Below are positions 24,559 through 33,982 of a DNA stretch of 36,597 nt, one piece after another (position 1 is the first letter of the stretch; each line of letters starts with the position of its first letter). Under the pieces are notes generated by a model. It was not told where the DNA came from and did not search any database. It saw only the letters and a list, made by a program, of their open reading frames with translations. A program made the position numbers and the translations under genes. Origin of the DNA: Firmicutes bacterium AF25-13AC (GTDB lineage: Bacteria; Bacillota; Clostridia; Lachnospirales; Lachnospiraceae); the NCBI GenBank assembly GCA_003478935.1, contig QUFP01000040.1:1-36597 (forward strand), written 5' to 3'.

Positions 24559-25546
24559 TAATGCCGCATACAAAGCCTATTATAGCACCCACTATATGTG
24601 CGCAATTGTTGACACCACTTTCGGCAAATCCATGATATAAAGTGAAAAACATCATGAAAATAAGCTGCCGAAGCGTAATTTCTTCAAAATGACCTTTTGA
24701 CAATAAAACAATACATAGTAAAAGACCTGCGATTCCAAAAATTGCACCAGATGCACCGGCTGTTGCCACGAGCAAATCCCCCTGATGCACATACCACCAG
24801 ACAGACGCAGCATTTGCTCCAATACCACTGATTAAATATACACCAAGAAAACGCCATTTTCCAAGACAGCGCTCTGCCAATGCACCAAGATACAAAAGAA
24901 CAAGCATATTGTTAAATAAATGATCCCATCCAAAGTGAAGAAAAACGCTTGTAACAAGACGCCACCCCTCTGGCTTTTGAACAAACTCACCAATTTGCAG
25001 CACCATCATATTCATCAATGCCGATTCTTTTCCTCCAATCTCACCGACTGCAACGATGCATTGAATCAAAATATTAAGAATCACCAACATCAACGTAACC
25101 TCTGGTACTCTGTTAATTGCTATTCGTTTTCCATTAAAACGATCTAAAAAACGCTCCTTTCTAATCAGGGTAGCATAAAGATCACAAAATTCAGACGGCT
25201 GACCGTCAAAAATCACTGGCTGTCCAGTATCATCTATAAACCACCTTGGGTAAAAGCCTGTTACAAGCTGCTTTGAAATTGAAAAATCATCTGACAGCAC
25301 AAGTGCAAGAAATTGACACTCCAGCTGTTTTTGCTCTCTAACCTTCTGTGCTGCATAATCAACTACCCTATCAATTCTCCACGGATCGGCTGCCAGCTTA
25401 TTTGGATCATCGAACAGACAAACTGCATACAGCTTCGTATCCTCTTTGATCCATACACCACAAGGAAAATTTGCTGCAGCAATATTCGTATATCCACCAC
25501 GCTTCAGCTTTTTTTCCACAAATTCGCGCATCAGTTTTTGATCCAC
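24515..25546 (-). CDS. Rhomboid-family intramembrane serine protease
   Basis: 343-residue protein: a soluble N-terminal domain of about 145 residues, then at least six membrane segments. The catalytic dyad is visible as Ser in AGASGAIFGI (about residue 266) and His in NNCAHIVGAIIG (about 317); the HLFNNM segment (about 209) supplies the oxyanion-site residues. It cleaves membrane proteins within their membrane segment. The start chosen is the GTG at 25546 (VDQKLMREF), 5 bases after GAGGTGA; another GTG at 25555 is possible. It follows the pilus operon by 112 bases and overlaps the convergent kinase by 44 bases. Confidence 0.9.
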   Translation of the reverse strand: MDQKLMREFVEKKLKRGGYTNIAAANFPCGVWIKEDTKLYAVCLFDDPNKLAADPWRIDRVVDYAAQKVREQKQLECQFLALVLSDDFSISKQLVTGFYPRWFIDDTGQPVIFDGQPSEFCDLYATLIRKERFLDRFNGKRIAINRVPEVTLMLVILNILIQCIVAVGEIGGKESALMNMMVLQIGEFVQKPEGWRLVTSVFLHFGWDHLFNNMLVLLYLGALAERCLGKWRFLGVYLISGIGANAASVWWYVHQGDLLVATAGASGAIFGIAGLLLCIVLLSKGHFEEITLRQLIFMMFFTLYHGFAESGVNNCAHIVGAIIGFVCGIIIFCQMKKNRAEGR

Positions 25547-25658
25547 CCTTATCACCTCGTTGTACTTAACAAAAGTTACAATTCACAGGACACATATTTG
25601 AATGAACTGTAACTAGCAAAATTCTGTCAGTCAACTTTATCATTAGAAATAAGATTTG

Positions 25659-26633
25659 TCAATGTTTTGGCTTTAATATCCAATATGCCATAAATGCTGC
25701 TGCCACTGCCGCCACGACTATGAAAATCCCAACAGCTGCAAGCAGATTTTTATTGATGAGATCTAACAAAAACAAACGCTTCCCTGCTGTAAAAAACACA
25801 TATCCCAAAATAACCATAATCAATAATATGCCAATAACTGTAACTGACGATTTTTTTTGCTTGCATTTTGTTTTTTCCCTCTTAGGTGAATCTGACACTT
25901 GCTGCACATTTTTATATTGTTTTTCCTGCTGTATTTTCTGTTGTTTTTCCTGTTCACTTGCACCAGAATCAGTCTGTTTAGAATCGCTCTGTCCACATTC
26001 TTGGTCTGTTATTTGCTTATTAATTTGAGAACTTATCTGCACAGAAGATACTTTAGAATCACAAGAATCATTTGTGGCATTCTCTAACCGATCTTTTATG
26101 CATCCAACAATTACACTGATTGATAAATTTTCCCGAAGGCTTTCCTGAAAGAGTCCATATGCCAGTTCTAAGCTTCTTCTATCATCATAATCAATATGAT
26201 CAATCAAAAATCGACATAATACATTTACAGACTGATGCAACGGCATATGCTGATATGGATAATAGCAAAATCGAATACGTTCTAAGCTTTTCGACACATA
26301 TATATACTGAGGTTCAAGCAATATTCCTTCTCCGTCTAGCAAATAACGCCCTGCCTCTGAAACTGCACTGCAAAACTGCAATAGAAGTGACACCATCTCA
26401 TCATAGGTGATCTTTCTGGCATCAAGAAATTCCGGTAAGTTTTCTAATGATGTAATCTCATAGCTAAGCGTACTTTTTCCATTCATCTGCTGAACATGTA
26501 CAGATAAAAATCCATTGATCCTATTGTTAATCAGCATTGACAACCTATAATCTGATCTGGCTTCCTCGTCTGTCTCTATCATCATATACTGATAATCAAG
26601 CCTTCGGCTGTATGATACTTCCATTTGTGCCAT
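25659..26633 (-). CDS. DUF6382 protein with C-terminal membrane segments, no FHA domain
   Basis: 324-residue protein whose first 175 residues match the DUF6382 domain often found with Tad loci in Clostridia (MEVSYSRRLDYQYMMIETDE at the start, then FLDARKITYDEMVSLLLQFC). A Gln/Ser-rich linker and a basic stretch (KREKTKCKQKKSS) precede two hydrophobic segments (about 262-283 and 296-320). Family members frequently end in an FHA phosphopeptide domain; here the frame stops after LKPKH and no FHA sequence was seen in the other frames. GGGGGTG lies 5 bases before the ATG. It is the last gene of the Tad operon. Confidence 0.78.
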   Translation of the reverse strand: MAQMEVSYSRRLDYQYMMIETDEEARSDYRLSMLINNRINGFLSVHVQQMNGKSTLSYEITSLENLPEFLDARKITYDEMVSLLLQFCSAVSEAGRYLLDGEGILLEPQYIYVSKSLERIRFCYYPYQHMPLHQSVNVLCRFLIDHIDYDDRRSLELAYGLFQESLRENLSISVIVGCIKDRLENATNDSCDSKVSSVQISSQINKQITDQECGQSDSKQTDSGASEQEKQQKIQQEKQYKNVQQVSDSPKREKTKCKQKKSSVTVIGILLIMVILGYVFFTAGKRLFLLDLINKNLLAAVGIFIVVAAVAAAFMAYWILKPKH

Positions 26634-26678
26634 TATATCACCCCCTGTAATGAATTTTTATTGCTTTTCGTAAAATGT

Positions 26679-27272
26679 TCAATCTTCAGCTGATATTTCT
26701 TTAGAATCTGACGCTGTTTCTTTATCCCGCTTGATTCCTCTTACCAGTCTGATAAACTCCTCCTGCTTTGATTCATGTACCTGCACTTGTCCTGTAATTT
26801 CTGTTGGTGTTCCCCATAAACGCATCAGGGCAAAAAAAGGAAGACGTATTGGTGCCTTATATGTAATCTTAACCATTCCAGGTCCTGCCTTCACCAAAAA
26901 TGATGGCATATCACAGGCAAATAATTCACCTTCTATATGCGTATTTGCATATTCACAAATTATATCCTGGTTTGCCGTATTCTGCGAGATCCGCCATAAA
27001 AGCCCTTTTTCCTGAAGTTCTTCCCAAGAAAAAGCTCCATCTTTCATACTACTGTTTTCTGTCACCAAAAGCATCGCTTTTTGCGCTGTATGCCACGATA
27101 CTTCCTCTAACACTGCTTTATCATGAGTGAAAAAACCATAATAAATACACATAAAAACAGCCATGAGAACTGTTATCATAATCAAGCTGGCCTCCACAGT
27201 AAAGCTTGCTTTTTCCCGAAATAAAAGCTTCTTTTTGATCAGAATAACAATCTTTTTCTTTTCCTGCTTCAC
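26679..27272 (-). CDS. TadE-like minor pilin
   Basis: 197-residue protein with a basic N-terminus, a prepilin-like junction KASFTVEASLIMITVLMAVF (about residues 23-42) and a long extracellular domain. The residue before the hydrophobic stretch is Ala where Gly is usual, but Glu at +5 is kept. The start is a GTG (KQEKKK follows) placed 5 bases after AGAGGTG; the longer frame from TTG adds 10 residues. It is probably processed by the prepilin peptidase encoded just upstream and built into the pilus base. Confidence 0.7.
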   Translation of the reverse strand: MKQEKKKIVILIKKKLLFREKASFTVEASLIMITVLMAVFMCIYYGFFTHDKAVLEEVSWHTAQKAMLLVTENSSMKDGAFSWEELQEKGLLWRISQNTANQDIICEYANTHIEGELFACDMPSFLVKAGPGMVKITYKAPIRLPFFALMRLWGTPTEITGQVQVHESKQEEFIRLVRGIKRDKETASDSKEISAED

Positions 27273-27318
27273 AAAAACACCTCTTTCTCGTAAAGCTAAC
27301 ATTCGCAGTCCGGTTTTA

Positions 27319-27756
27319 CTACTTGCTTATAAACGCAGTATATATCAGACAATTGATGCAAATTGAGACAAGCAGCCAAGGAACAAATGGTATTTCTTTT
27401 TGGTAAACATGTGTTATAAAAACTCTTTGCATCAACTGTACACACAGACAAAGAATACTGCCTACAAATAAAATTTCCAGCCCTATTTCCACCCCACAGC
27501 CCGTTCCAAGCAAAAATATGCAAAGTACATCACCCATTCCAATGCCTTTACTAAAACGCGCCAAAAGCCACACTATCATACCTGGAAATAAGCAAAACGC
27601 TAAATCAAGGATTTCGCACCCACAAAAGAAATTCCAAATCATTGCAATAACTGTACATCCAATCAGCCAGCACACAGATACATTGTGGAATAACAAATCA
27701 GTTGCTGCTGGAAGCAAAAAGCATAAGATAATAAAAATCCACCTTGCTTGCGTCAT
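27319..27756 (-). CDS. Prepilin peptidase, A24 family (TadV/CpaA-like)
   Basis: 145-residue integral membrane aspartyl protease that removes prepilin leader peptides. The two catalytic aspartates are Asp20 (AATDLL) and Asp76 in GIGMGDVL, the GxGD motif. It lacks the N-terminal methylase domain, as usual for Tad-type enzymes. The ATG overlaps the stop of the preceding pilin-like gene (ATGA, 27753-27756). Confidence 0.9.
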   Translation of the reverse strand: MTQARWIFIILCFLLPAATDLLFHNVSVCWLIGCTVIAMIWNFFCGCEILDLAFCLFPGMIVWLLARFSKGIGMGDVLCIFLLGTGCGVEIGLEILFVGSILCLCVQLMQRVFITHVYQKEIPFVPWLLVSICINCLIYTAFISK

Positions 27757-28685
27757 GATTTTTCTCCATCATCCTGTTTGGCACAGCGGCTGCAGCAGTG
27801 ACGATCTGAAACCTCTGAAAGCTTTACTGACTTTACATTTCTTCTTAGCGCCGCACAATTTGGATCTGTGTGAAAACGATTTCCACTTGATGTAATATAC
27901 ACCCAAAAACCACTTCCGCCTTTTTCGCATCTGTCACATGCATAATACTTGCTGCCATCATCACTGCGGTAATTGACTACTTCATTATGACGGATCTGTT
28001 TCACAGAAAGCTTCAGATATGAACAGTCCAAACTTGTATGGTACACACTTCCTGTTTCCGTAATATACACAATTTGGTCTTCCTTAGTCTCATCTTCTAT
28101 CTTATCGCCATCTTGCGATGGTGCTTTATTTCCGCTCCATACACGCTGACACTCCCGCTGTGTAAATAAAAGTGAACCGAAATTTCCTGGAAGAAACGGA
28201 ACTCTCAGGCGATATGTTACGGTAAGATCTAAATTTCCATCATCATCTGGAAAACGAGAACCAAGTACGGTCAGTCCATCACTTCCTCCTATAATCCATG
28301 AACGATCTAAAATTTCTCTTCCCACTGAATACAGAAGCTTTTGTTTTAAATAAACTGCTGTAATTCCACCTTGAACTATCAGCGTGGTCACATCCTCTGC
28401 TTCTTCACCGCCTACATCTTCTGCCTCATTTGGCTCTTCAAGCAAATAATAATATCCAGCAGCACTTGTAACTGAATCCTTCATTCCCTGCTGAATCCGC
28501 GTCTGTATCTGTATAACCTCAAAAAAAGACATAAGCGCCATAATAACACTAAGAAAAATAGGCAGCACTATACTGGCTTCAACAGTCAGCGAACCGTTAC
28601 ATTGCTGGCAGCCAACTGAAAAACAAAATGATCGATACCTGGATTTTTTTTTGAATGCTTTTCTATGATCAACTGCCAGCCTCAT
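27753..28685 (-). CDS. TadE-like protein with two C-terminal Cys/His repeats
   Basis: 310-residue protein. A basic N-terminus and a prepilin-like junction GSLTVEASIVLPIFLSVIMA (about residues 31-50; Gly then Glu at +5) fit processing by the A24 peptidase. The outside domain ends in two tandem units of the form H-x4-C...C-x2-C: YHTSLDCSYL followed by YYACDRCEKG, and FHTDPNCAAL followed by HCCSRCAKQ. Each has one His and three Cys in zinc-binding arrangement. AAAGGTGG precedes the ATG. The paired metal or disulfide modules on a pilin-like protein are unusual. Confidence 0.78.
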   Translation of the reverse strand: MRLAVDHRKAFKKKSRYRSFCFSVGCQQCNGSLTVEASIVLPIFLSVIMALMSFFEVIQIQTRIQQGMKDSVTSAAGYYYLLEEPNEAEDVGGEEAEDVTTLIVQGGITAVYLKQKLLYSVGREILDRSWIIGGSDGLTVLGSRFPDDDGNLDLTVTYRLRVPFLPGNFGSLLFTQRECQRVWSGNKAPSQDGDKIEDETKEDQIVYITETGSVYHTSLDCSYLKLSVKQIRHNEVVNYRSDDGSKYYACDRCEKGGSGFWVYITSSGNRFHTDPNCAALRRNVKSVKLSEVSDRHCCSRCAKQDDGEKS

Positions 28686-28717
28686 GGTACACCACCTTTC
28701 TTTATTTTAATTTTAAT

Positions 28718-30165
28718 CTAATACATACGGCTTTGTTCGCACGAAATCTCATATCCAGACCCAGCAAAACAATAAAAAATCGGTGCCGCCTTCATACTTG
28801 CCTTAACCTGTACAGCTCCCAAACAATCCGCCATCGAAAAATCAGGATTTTTTTCTCTCATTCTAAGCTGAATGACATCCATTGTATGGTAGCGTCTATC
28901 ACTTCGCCCTTGCGCATACAAAAGAAGGCGTAAGTATTCATCATATGACAGTCCATTATTCTCTTTTGCTGTTAAAAACAAATCTCCATCCAAAAAATCT
29001 GCGATCTGTGAAAACTCCAATGTCCAGCTTTCTGAGTTTTTAATAATAGGAATATTTCCTCCGCTTAGCAATGTTCTTACATCAACTATAGCCTCAGCAA
29101 ATGACCAACCTGCAATCATTGTAAACTGCGTCAGCTAATGGCAGGATATACGCCAGTCCAACCAACAAGAGTAGCTGCCGCTGTCTCTGCCTGAGATGAT
29201 AAGACAGGATCCTTCCATGCAGAAAATAAATTCAGTCCCTCTCTCATTAAAAGAAGTGAATTTACTGTTGATTTTAAATTTTCCTTATCACTTGTTTTGC
29301 CATTTAGTATATATTCTAGCTCATATGCCATTTTATTTGTCTCGCCTGTACTTGTAAAACTGCGGCAATGCTCTAAAAGATATTCTGTAAACAAAAAACT
29401 TTCTTCCATTTCACTAATCGCAGAGTGATACCATGTAAAATTTACAGTTCTCCACTTTGATGGAAGATCCTCTGCCTCAATAACATATCCTGATGCAGCC
29501 TGATCAAACGGCAGTACAAAATTCAGCCAACCATCTTCCTTGAGCTTTTCTAATTTTTCAAGCCAGCTTTCTTCTATCGCTTCCTCATACTTCTTCTTTT
29601 CTTCATTCGTCTTTTCCAAAAACTGCTCCTCAAAACTTTCTTGTTCCAGTTCCTGCTGCTCTTTTGCCATTGTCTTCGCATCATCACCCATTTCCAGCTC
29701 TTCAAGCTGCTCTTGTACTTTTTCAACCGCAATTCCAAGTGTGCGGTATTTCATAAATTCCAGTACGCTTCTGGCAAATAATTCTCCTTCATTTTCAATG
29801 ACCGAAACCGTATTTTCAATCTCTGCAGTGCTGCTTGTTCCTCTATATAGATTCCCAGACAAAAGCAAATGGTCTTGTTTTGGATTTGCGTTCATCGTCA
29901 AATATTTGCTTACAACCTCCTCTATATCTTGATTATTACTTAATTCATTTTCATTTAAAAGCATTAAATCAAATTCATTAAGTAATTCACGATCATACAT
30001 AGAAAATAATGAATCCATTGCAGAGTCTGTAGCACAGACTAGGCGCTGACGAAGTCCAAATATCCTCGCATGCTCTGTCATCATCATAATAAATCCAATA
30101 AATAGTACAAGCAGCAGCGATAAAAATACAGTTATACTGGCTTTCTCATGTAACCTTTTCATCAT
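28718..30165 (-). CDS. DUF5702 protein of the Tad locus; frameshifted as read
   Basis: The 344-residue frame ends early at VGWTGVYPAIS and the next frame resumes LTQFTMIAGWSFAEAIVDVR; one extra base near 29132-29134 joins them to about 482 residues. The N-terminus has a pilin-like segment KASITVFLSLLLVLFIGFIM in which Glu +5 is replaced by Phe. A long Glu/Lys-rich coiled region (about 155-215) follows and the C-terminal half is globular. DUF5702 proteins are typical of Clostridial Tad operons. The start overlaps the Flp gene stop by 4 bases. Confidence 0.82.
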
Positions 30166-30386
30166 CCATACAATTCACTTACTGTACTATTTACATGACT
30201 AAAAATTCCAGTTACGATAGCGGTAAGCTGTTCTCTAAAAATTACAACAATTGCCAAAAGCACTACAAGAACTAAGATCACCTCAACAGTAGTAACTCCC
30301 TTTGTATTATTTCTAAATCTTCTAATTTTCTTCACTGCGCCATCAGTGATACGACAAAAAACCGTATGTTTTTTAATTCCTTCCAT
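30162..30386 (-). CDS. Flp-type major pilin (Flp1-like)
   Basis: 74-residue prepilin. A long basic leader (about 30 residues) precedes the junction NTKGVTTVEVILVLVVLLAI: Gly at -1 and Glu at +5, then a continuous hydrophobic helix of about 20 residues and a short C-terminus. It is the likely pilus subunit. AAGGAGG lies 9 bases before the ATG. It sits between tadC and DUF5702, with its stop overlapping the next start. Confidence 0.88.
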   Translation of the reverse strand: MEGIKKHTVFCRITDGAVKKIRRFRNNTKGVTTVEVILVLVVLLAIVVIFREQLTAIVTGIFSHVNSTVSELYG

Positions 30387-30425
30387 CGAAATATACCTCC
30401 TTCCGTAATTCTTTATTTTTAATCA

Positions 30426-31880
30426 CTACATACTCATAAATGCAGGTATCATTACTATAGCCATTACTAATCCAAGCAAAAGAAACATCGGAAACAACAT
30501 TTTGGTTTCCATACGCTCACCATCCTGTATTGCTTGGTTTTTTCTCTGTTCTAACGCCTGTGTCAGTTCTTGATCAAGCTGCTGCTCTAATCCCGATATT
30601 CCTTGACGCAAATTCTGTTCAAGGCTGCTTCCTAACTTCAAATAGCAGTGTGCTCTGCACCTCCTTCCAAATGCACCATATGCTGCTGCTTCATTTACAC
30701 CTGCCTCTATTTGATTTCGGGTAACAAGCATTTCTTCAAACAGATAACGTTGATATCCCTTGCATTTATGCTGTGTTTCTTCATATTCTGCAGTCAAACG
30801 ATTCCATGCCGTGCGTACATTTAATCCACACTGAATCATCAATCCTAACTCAAACACAAAATTAGGATAATCAGCTATCAGCTGTTTATTTCGATTCTCA
30901 AATGCTTCTTTCCTTTTTTGCCTTGCAATTTCATATAAAATAAACGGCAATAGTAAAAATAGCGCTGGCATCAGGCGGATCGGCTGTGTTTGCACTGTTT
31001 TATAGGTTAACTTCTTTCCTTCTATATTTTCAGGAAGCGTCACTATCGACTTTGTTTTCGTATTATTATTTTCATCCTTTAACTGTTTTGTCAAAAGCAT
31101 CATATAATACTGCGCATCCTTATTTGGCATCATCAGTCTCACATCAAGTGTATAATACTGTTCATACATAGAATAAGATAGCTTTACCTGAAGCTGTGCA
31201 GTAACACCCTCTGGAGGGATATCTTGTATTTGAATCACGCCAAAATCATCCAAAAATTCTGGAGTTAAGCTTTTCCACGCCACACGTATTCCATAAATTG
31301 TGGAAGAAACGAGAGAAAGATTAGTCTGAACATTTTCAAGTGATTCATTCTCTCCTAAAATCTGTTCTTTTACTGAATCAAATGCATCATCAAACACAGC
31401 TATCATACCTTGTGTCTCTGGTTCTTTTCCATCTACACTTACGTGAATGGTCTGATCTCCCTCTTCTAAACCTTCCACTGTCAAACTATAGTCTTTTGTC
31501 TGTCCAAACTCCGGACGCTCTAGCTCTGTTTTTTGTATTTGTGTATCTGGAAGAAATGAAACAACAATTCCAAGCACACTCGCCAAAAATAAACATATCC
31601 AAAAATTTGCCATCTGCCTTGCGCCTTGAAGCTGCAGCTTTTTCTTTGCATCCTCTCTTACATATAAGGCATTTGCCCACTCTCTTTCTTCTTCACTTTG
31701 AGCTGGCTGCTTCTTTAAAAGCAAATCATAAATCCACAGTCCCATTGGAAATAAAAACCGTAACCATTCTTTTTTGTTTTCCTCACTCAGAATGTTGTCA
31801 ATTGTTTCCTTTTTATAATTTCGTTTCCATACAGCAATTACTACTAATCCCACCATCAGACAACTAAAAAACAACGCCAT
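30426..31880 (-). CDS. tadC: TadC-like pilus platform protein
   Basis: 484-residue membrane protein with a type II secretion F (GspF) domain at the C-terminus (about 345-480: FVFELGLMIQCGLNVRTAWN onward, ending in a hydrophobic helix LLLGLVMAIVMIPAFM). The N-terminal half has several membrane segments and a beta-rich outside portion with no clear homology. The start MALFFSCL is chosen from GGGAGGTG 6 bases upstream; a longer frame adds 13 residues. It forms the inner-membrane platform with TadB. Confidence 0.85.
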   Translation of the reverse strand: MALFFSCLMVGLVVIAVWKRNYKKETIDNILSEENKKEWLRFLFPMGLWIYDLLLKKQPAQSEEEREWANALYVREDAKKKLQLQGARQMANFWICLFLASVLGIVVSFLPDTQIQKTELERPEFGQTKDYSLTVEGLEEGDQTIHVSVDGKEPETQGMIAVFDDAFDSVKEQILGENESLENVQTNLSLVSSTIYGIRVAWKSLTPEFLDDFGVIQIQDIPPEGVTAQLQVKLSYSMYEQYYTLDVRLMMPNKDAQYYMMLLTKQLKDENNNTKTKSIVTLPENIEGKKLTYKTVQTQPIRLMPALFLLLPFILYEIARQKRKEAFENRNKQLIADYPNFVFELGLMIQCGLNVRTAWNRLTAEYEETQHKCKGYQRYLFEEMLVTRNQIEAGVNEAAAYGAFGRRCRAHCYLKLGSSLEQNLRQGISGLEQQLDQELTQALEQRKNQAIQDGERMETKMLFPMFLLLGLVMAIVMIPAFMSM

Positions 31881-31956
31881 GCAGCACACCTCCCTATTAT
31901 TGCCTTTCAGCAACTTCATTCTTTCTTGTTTTAGTTACAGCATCCTTAATGACAGA

Positions 31957-32766
31957 CTATTCTAGTCTTGTTATCCTCTCAGAAAGAAGATATGCCGTTA
32001 TATAAATAAAAAGGCACACTGTCATAATCATCTTTCCTGTCATCGTCTCATACATTACACTAAGCAGCTGCGGTGATGTAACAGATAAATATAAAAGGAT
32101 TCCAACTGGCATCAAATTCATAATCTTTTGTTCTAGCTTTTTCCCTGCAAGCATTGTCTCGATCTGAGACTGCGTCTGCACTTTCAATACAAGCTGACTA
32201 GCGATTTTCTGCAAAATAAATGGCATTGATGCACCACTTCTCTTAGCAAGCGCAAAAGCTTTTGCAAATTCTTTTACTTCTTCTATCTCACATGCATCTG
32301 CAAACGACAGCCATACCTGCTCAGCAGGTTCTCCCAAACTCATTTTTGTAAGCATTGTCTGCATAACCTGAACCATATAAGCAGTTTCTCCTTCCATCAT
32401 AGATAGCTGCTCAGAAGCCTCCTGCATTGCATTTTCTGCTGAATGGCCAGTCCTAAATGCACCAGATAACAATTGAATTAATTCTTGAAATTCGCGTCTG
32501 ATACGCTGTATTTGCTTTTCATGCAGCGATTTTCTAATCCATCGAAAGAAAAAATAAAGAAACGGTAACATTGAAATAAATCCTGTCAAAAAATCATGAT
32601 AAAAAATATAAGTAAGCCCTAACCAGCCTGCTGCTCCCACAGCTCCATACAAAAGCTTCTCCTTAAAGCCTAATACCTCAGGAAGACAATACAATTCCTG
32701 CGCTCTTAAGTTTTTCGCAGTTTTTAAGTGAATGAACCGCCTCGAGTTTTCCTGTGATCTTTCCAT
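31957..32766 (-). CDS. tadB: TadB-like pilus platform protein
   Basis: 269-residue GspF-domain membrane protein: two N-terminal membrane segments (about 43-80), a cytoplasmic helical bundle (FQELIQLLSGAFRTGHSAEN then AFALAKRSGASMPF), and two C-terminal membrane segments. The ATG at 32766 follows a GGGGG and overlaps the tadA 3' end by 89 bases, an unusual amount. A TTG inside the gene (before YGAVGAAGW, behind AAGGAG) is a shorter alternative, so the first 38 residues are uncertain. Confidence 0.82.
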   Translation of the reverse strand: MERSQENSRRFIHLKTAKNLRAQELYCLPEVLGFKEKLLYGAVGAAGWLGLTYIFYHDFLTGFISMLPFLYFFFRWIRKSLHEKQIQRIRREFQELIQLLSGAFRTGHSAENAMQEASEQLSMMEGETAYMVQVMQTMLTKMSLGEPAEQVWLSFADACEIEEVKEFAKAFALAKRSGASMPFILQKIASQLVLKVQTQSQIETMLAGKKLEQKIMNLMPVGILLYLSVTSPQLLSVMYETMTGKMIMTVCLFIYITAYLLSERITRLE

Positions 32767-33982
32767 CCACAACCCCCGTTTCCTGAAATTGATACAGTAC
32801 AGACAGTGTTACATTTCCTTTTTCATCAAGACCAGTAACTTCCTGAATAGAAAGTACCTTTCGGGAACGATCTCGTAAACGCCCCAAATGAATTACAATA
32901 TCAATTGCCGAGGCAATTTGTCCCCTTATTGCTGCAAGCGGAAGCTCCACTCCCATCAAAACCATTGTCTCAAGACGTGTCATCATATCCTGTGCACTAT
33001 TGGCATGACCCGTTGAAAGTGAACCATCATGACCAGTATTCATCGCTTGAAGCATATCTAGCGCAGCCGCATCTCGTACCTCTCCGACAACAATACGATC
33101 AGGACGAATACGCAGACTATTTCTAATCAAGTCCCGAATTGTCACTTCATATTTTCCTTCCTGGCTTGCATTTCTTGACTCTAAGCGAACCAGATTTTGG
33201 ATATGATATAAACGAAGCTCTGCGGAATCTTCTATCGTGACAACACGCTCCTGATCAGGAATATACTCCGCAAGTGCTCCCAAAAATGTAGTCTTTCCTG
33301 AACCGGTTCCTCCTGATATAAATATATTGTAGCGTGCTCGCACCAGATTCGCTAAGAATTGCGCTACATCCTCTGACAATGCACCCCATTTTATTAGTTG
33401 GTGCATATCAGGAGGATGCTTTGCAAATCGCCTGATCGTAAGAATCGGACCATTGAGCGCGATTGGAGGAAGAATAATATTTACTCGTGATCCATCCTCA
33501 AGGCGAGCATCTGCCATTGGATTTGCCTCATTTACCCGGCGATTTACTTTCGCTACAATTTGCTGAATTACATCCTCTAATTTCTCCTGCGATGAAAATG
33601 CCTTAGGAAAACGAACTAACTCACCTTGCTTTTCCACATAAATCTGATCATAACCATTGACCATGATCTCTGTCACTTCCGGGTCATCTAATGCCTCACT
33701 TAATACATCAAGCCTTCGAAATGAATCATACAATGCCTGTCTTAGCTGCGTCAAAACCCGCACTGAAAATTGTTTTCTGTACTGCGGCATCATCAAAACC
33801 TCATCAATGCTTGCATACAATTCATCATCTGTCAGCTCTCTTGTCATATCAAGCTGCTCCACTACTTGGGTACGCAACAATCCAAAAAGATTTTGCCGTT
33901 GTTTTTCATCATCTTCATTACTGTTTCTTTGACCTTTCAGCAAAAACAGCTCCTCATCGCATTTTTTCATTTTATTTACCAT
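32678..33982 (-). CDS. tadA: TadA/CpaF family pilus assembly ATPase
   Basis: 434-residue hexameric secretion ATPase that powers pilus assembly from the cytoplasm. An N-terminal helical domain (about 1-90) is followed by the CpaF N-domain (ALDDPEVTEIMVNGYDQIYV) and the RecA-like domain: Walker A GGTGSGKTTF at 224-233, Asp box around TIEDSAELRL, Walker B RIVVGEVRD at 296-304 and the His box STGHANS at 323-329. The ATG overlaps the tadZ stop by 7 bases. Confidence 0.94.
   Translation of the reverse strand: MVNKMKKCDEELFLLKGQRNSNEDDEKQRQNLFGLLRTQVVEQLDMTRELTDDELYASIDEVLMMPQYRKQFSVRVLTQLRQALYDSFRRLDVLSEALDDPEVTEIMVNGYDQIYVEKQGELVRFPKAFSSQEKLEDVIQQIVAKVNRRVNEANPMADARLEDGSRVNIILPPIALNGPILTIRRFAKHPPDMHQLIKWGALSEDVAQFLANLVRARYNIFISGGTGSGKTTFLGALAEYIPDQERVVTIEDSAELRLYHIQNLVRLESRNASQEGKYEVTIRDLIRNSLRIRPDRIVVGEVRDAAALDMLQAMNTGHDGSLSTGHANSAQDMMTRLETMVLMGVELPLAAIRGQIASAIDIVIHLGRLRDRSRKVLSIQEVTGLDEKGNVTLSVLYQFQETGVVDGKITGKLEAVHSLKNCEKLKSAGIVLSS

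Noticed and set aside
29540..29932. 130-codon Ser-rich rightward frame
   Set aside because: Mirror image of the Glu/Lys-rich coiled region of DUF5702; no homology features.
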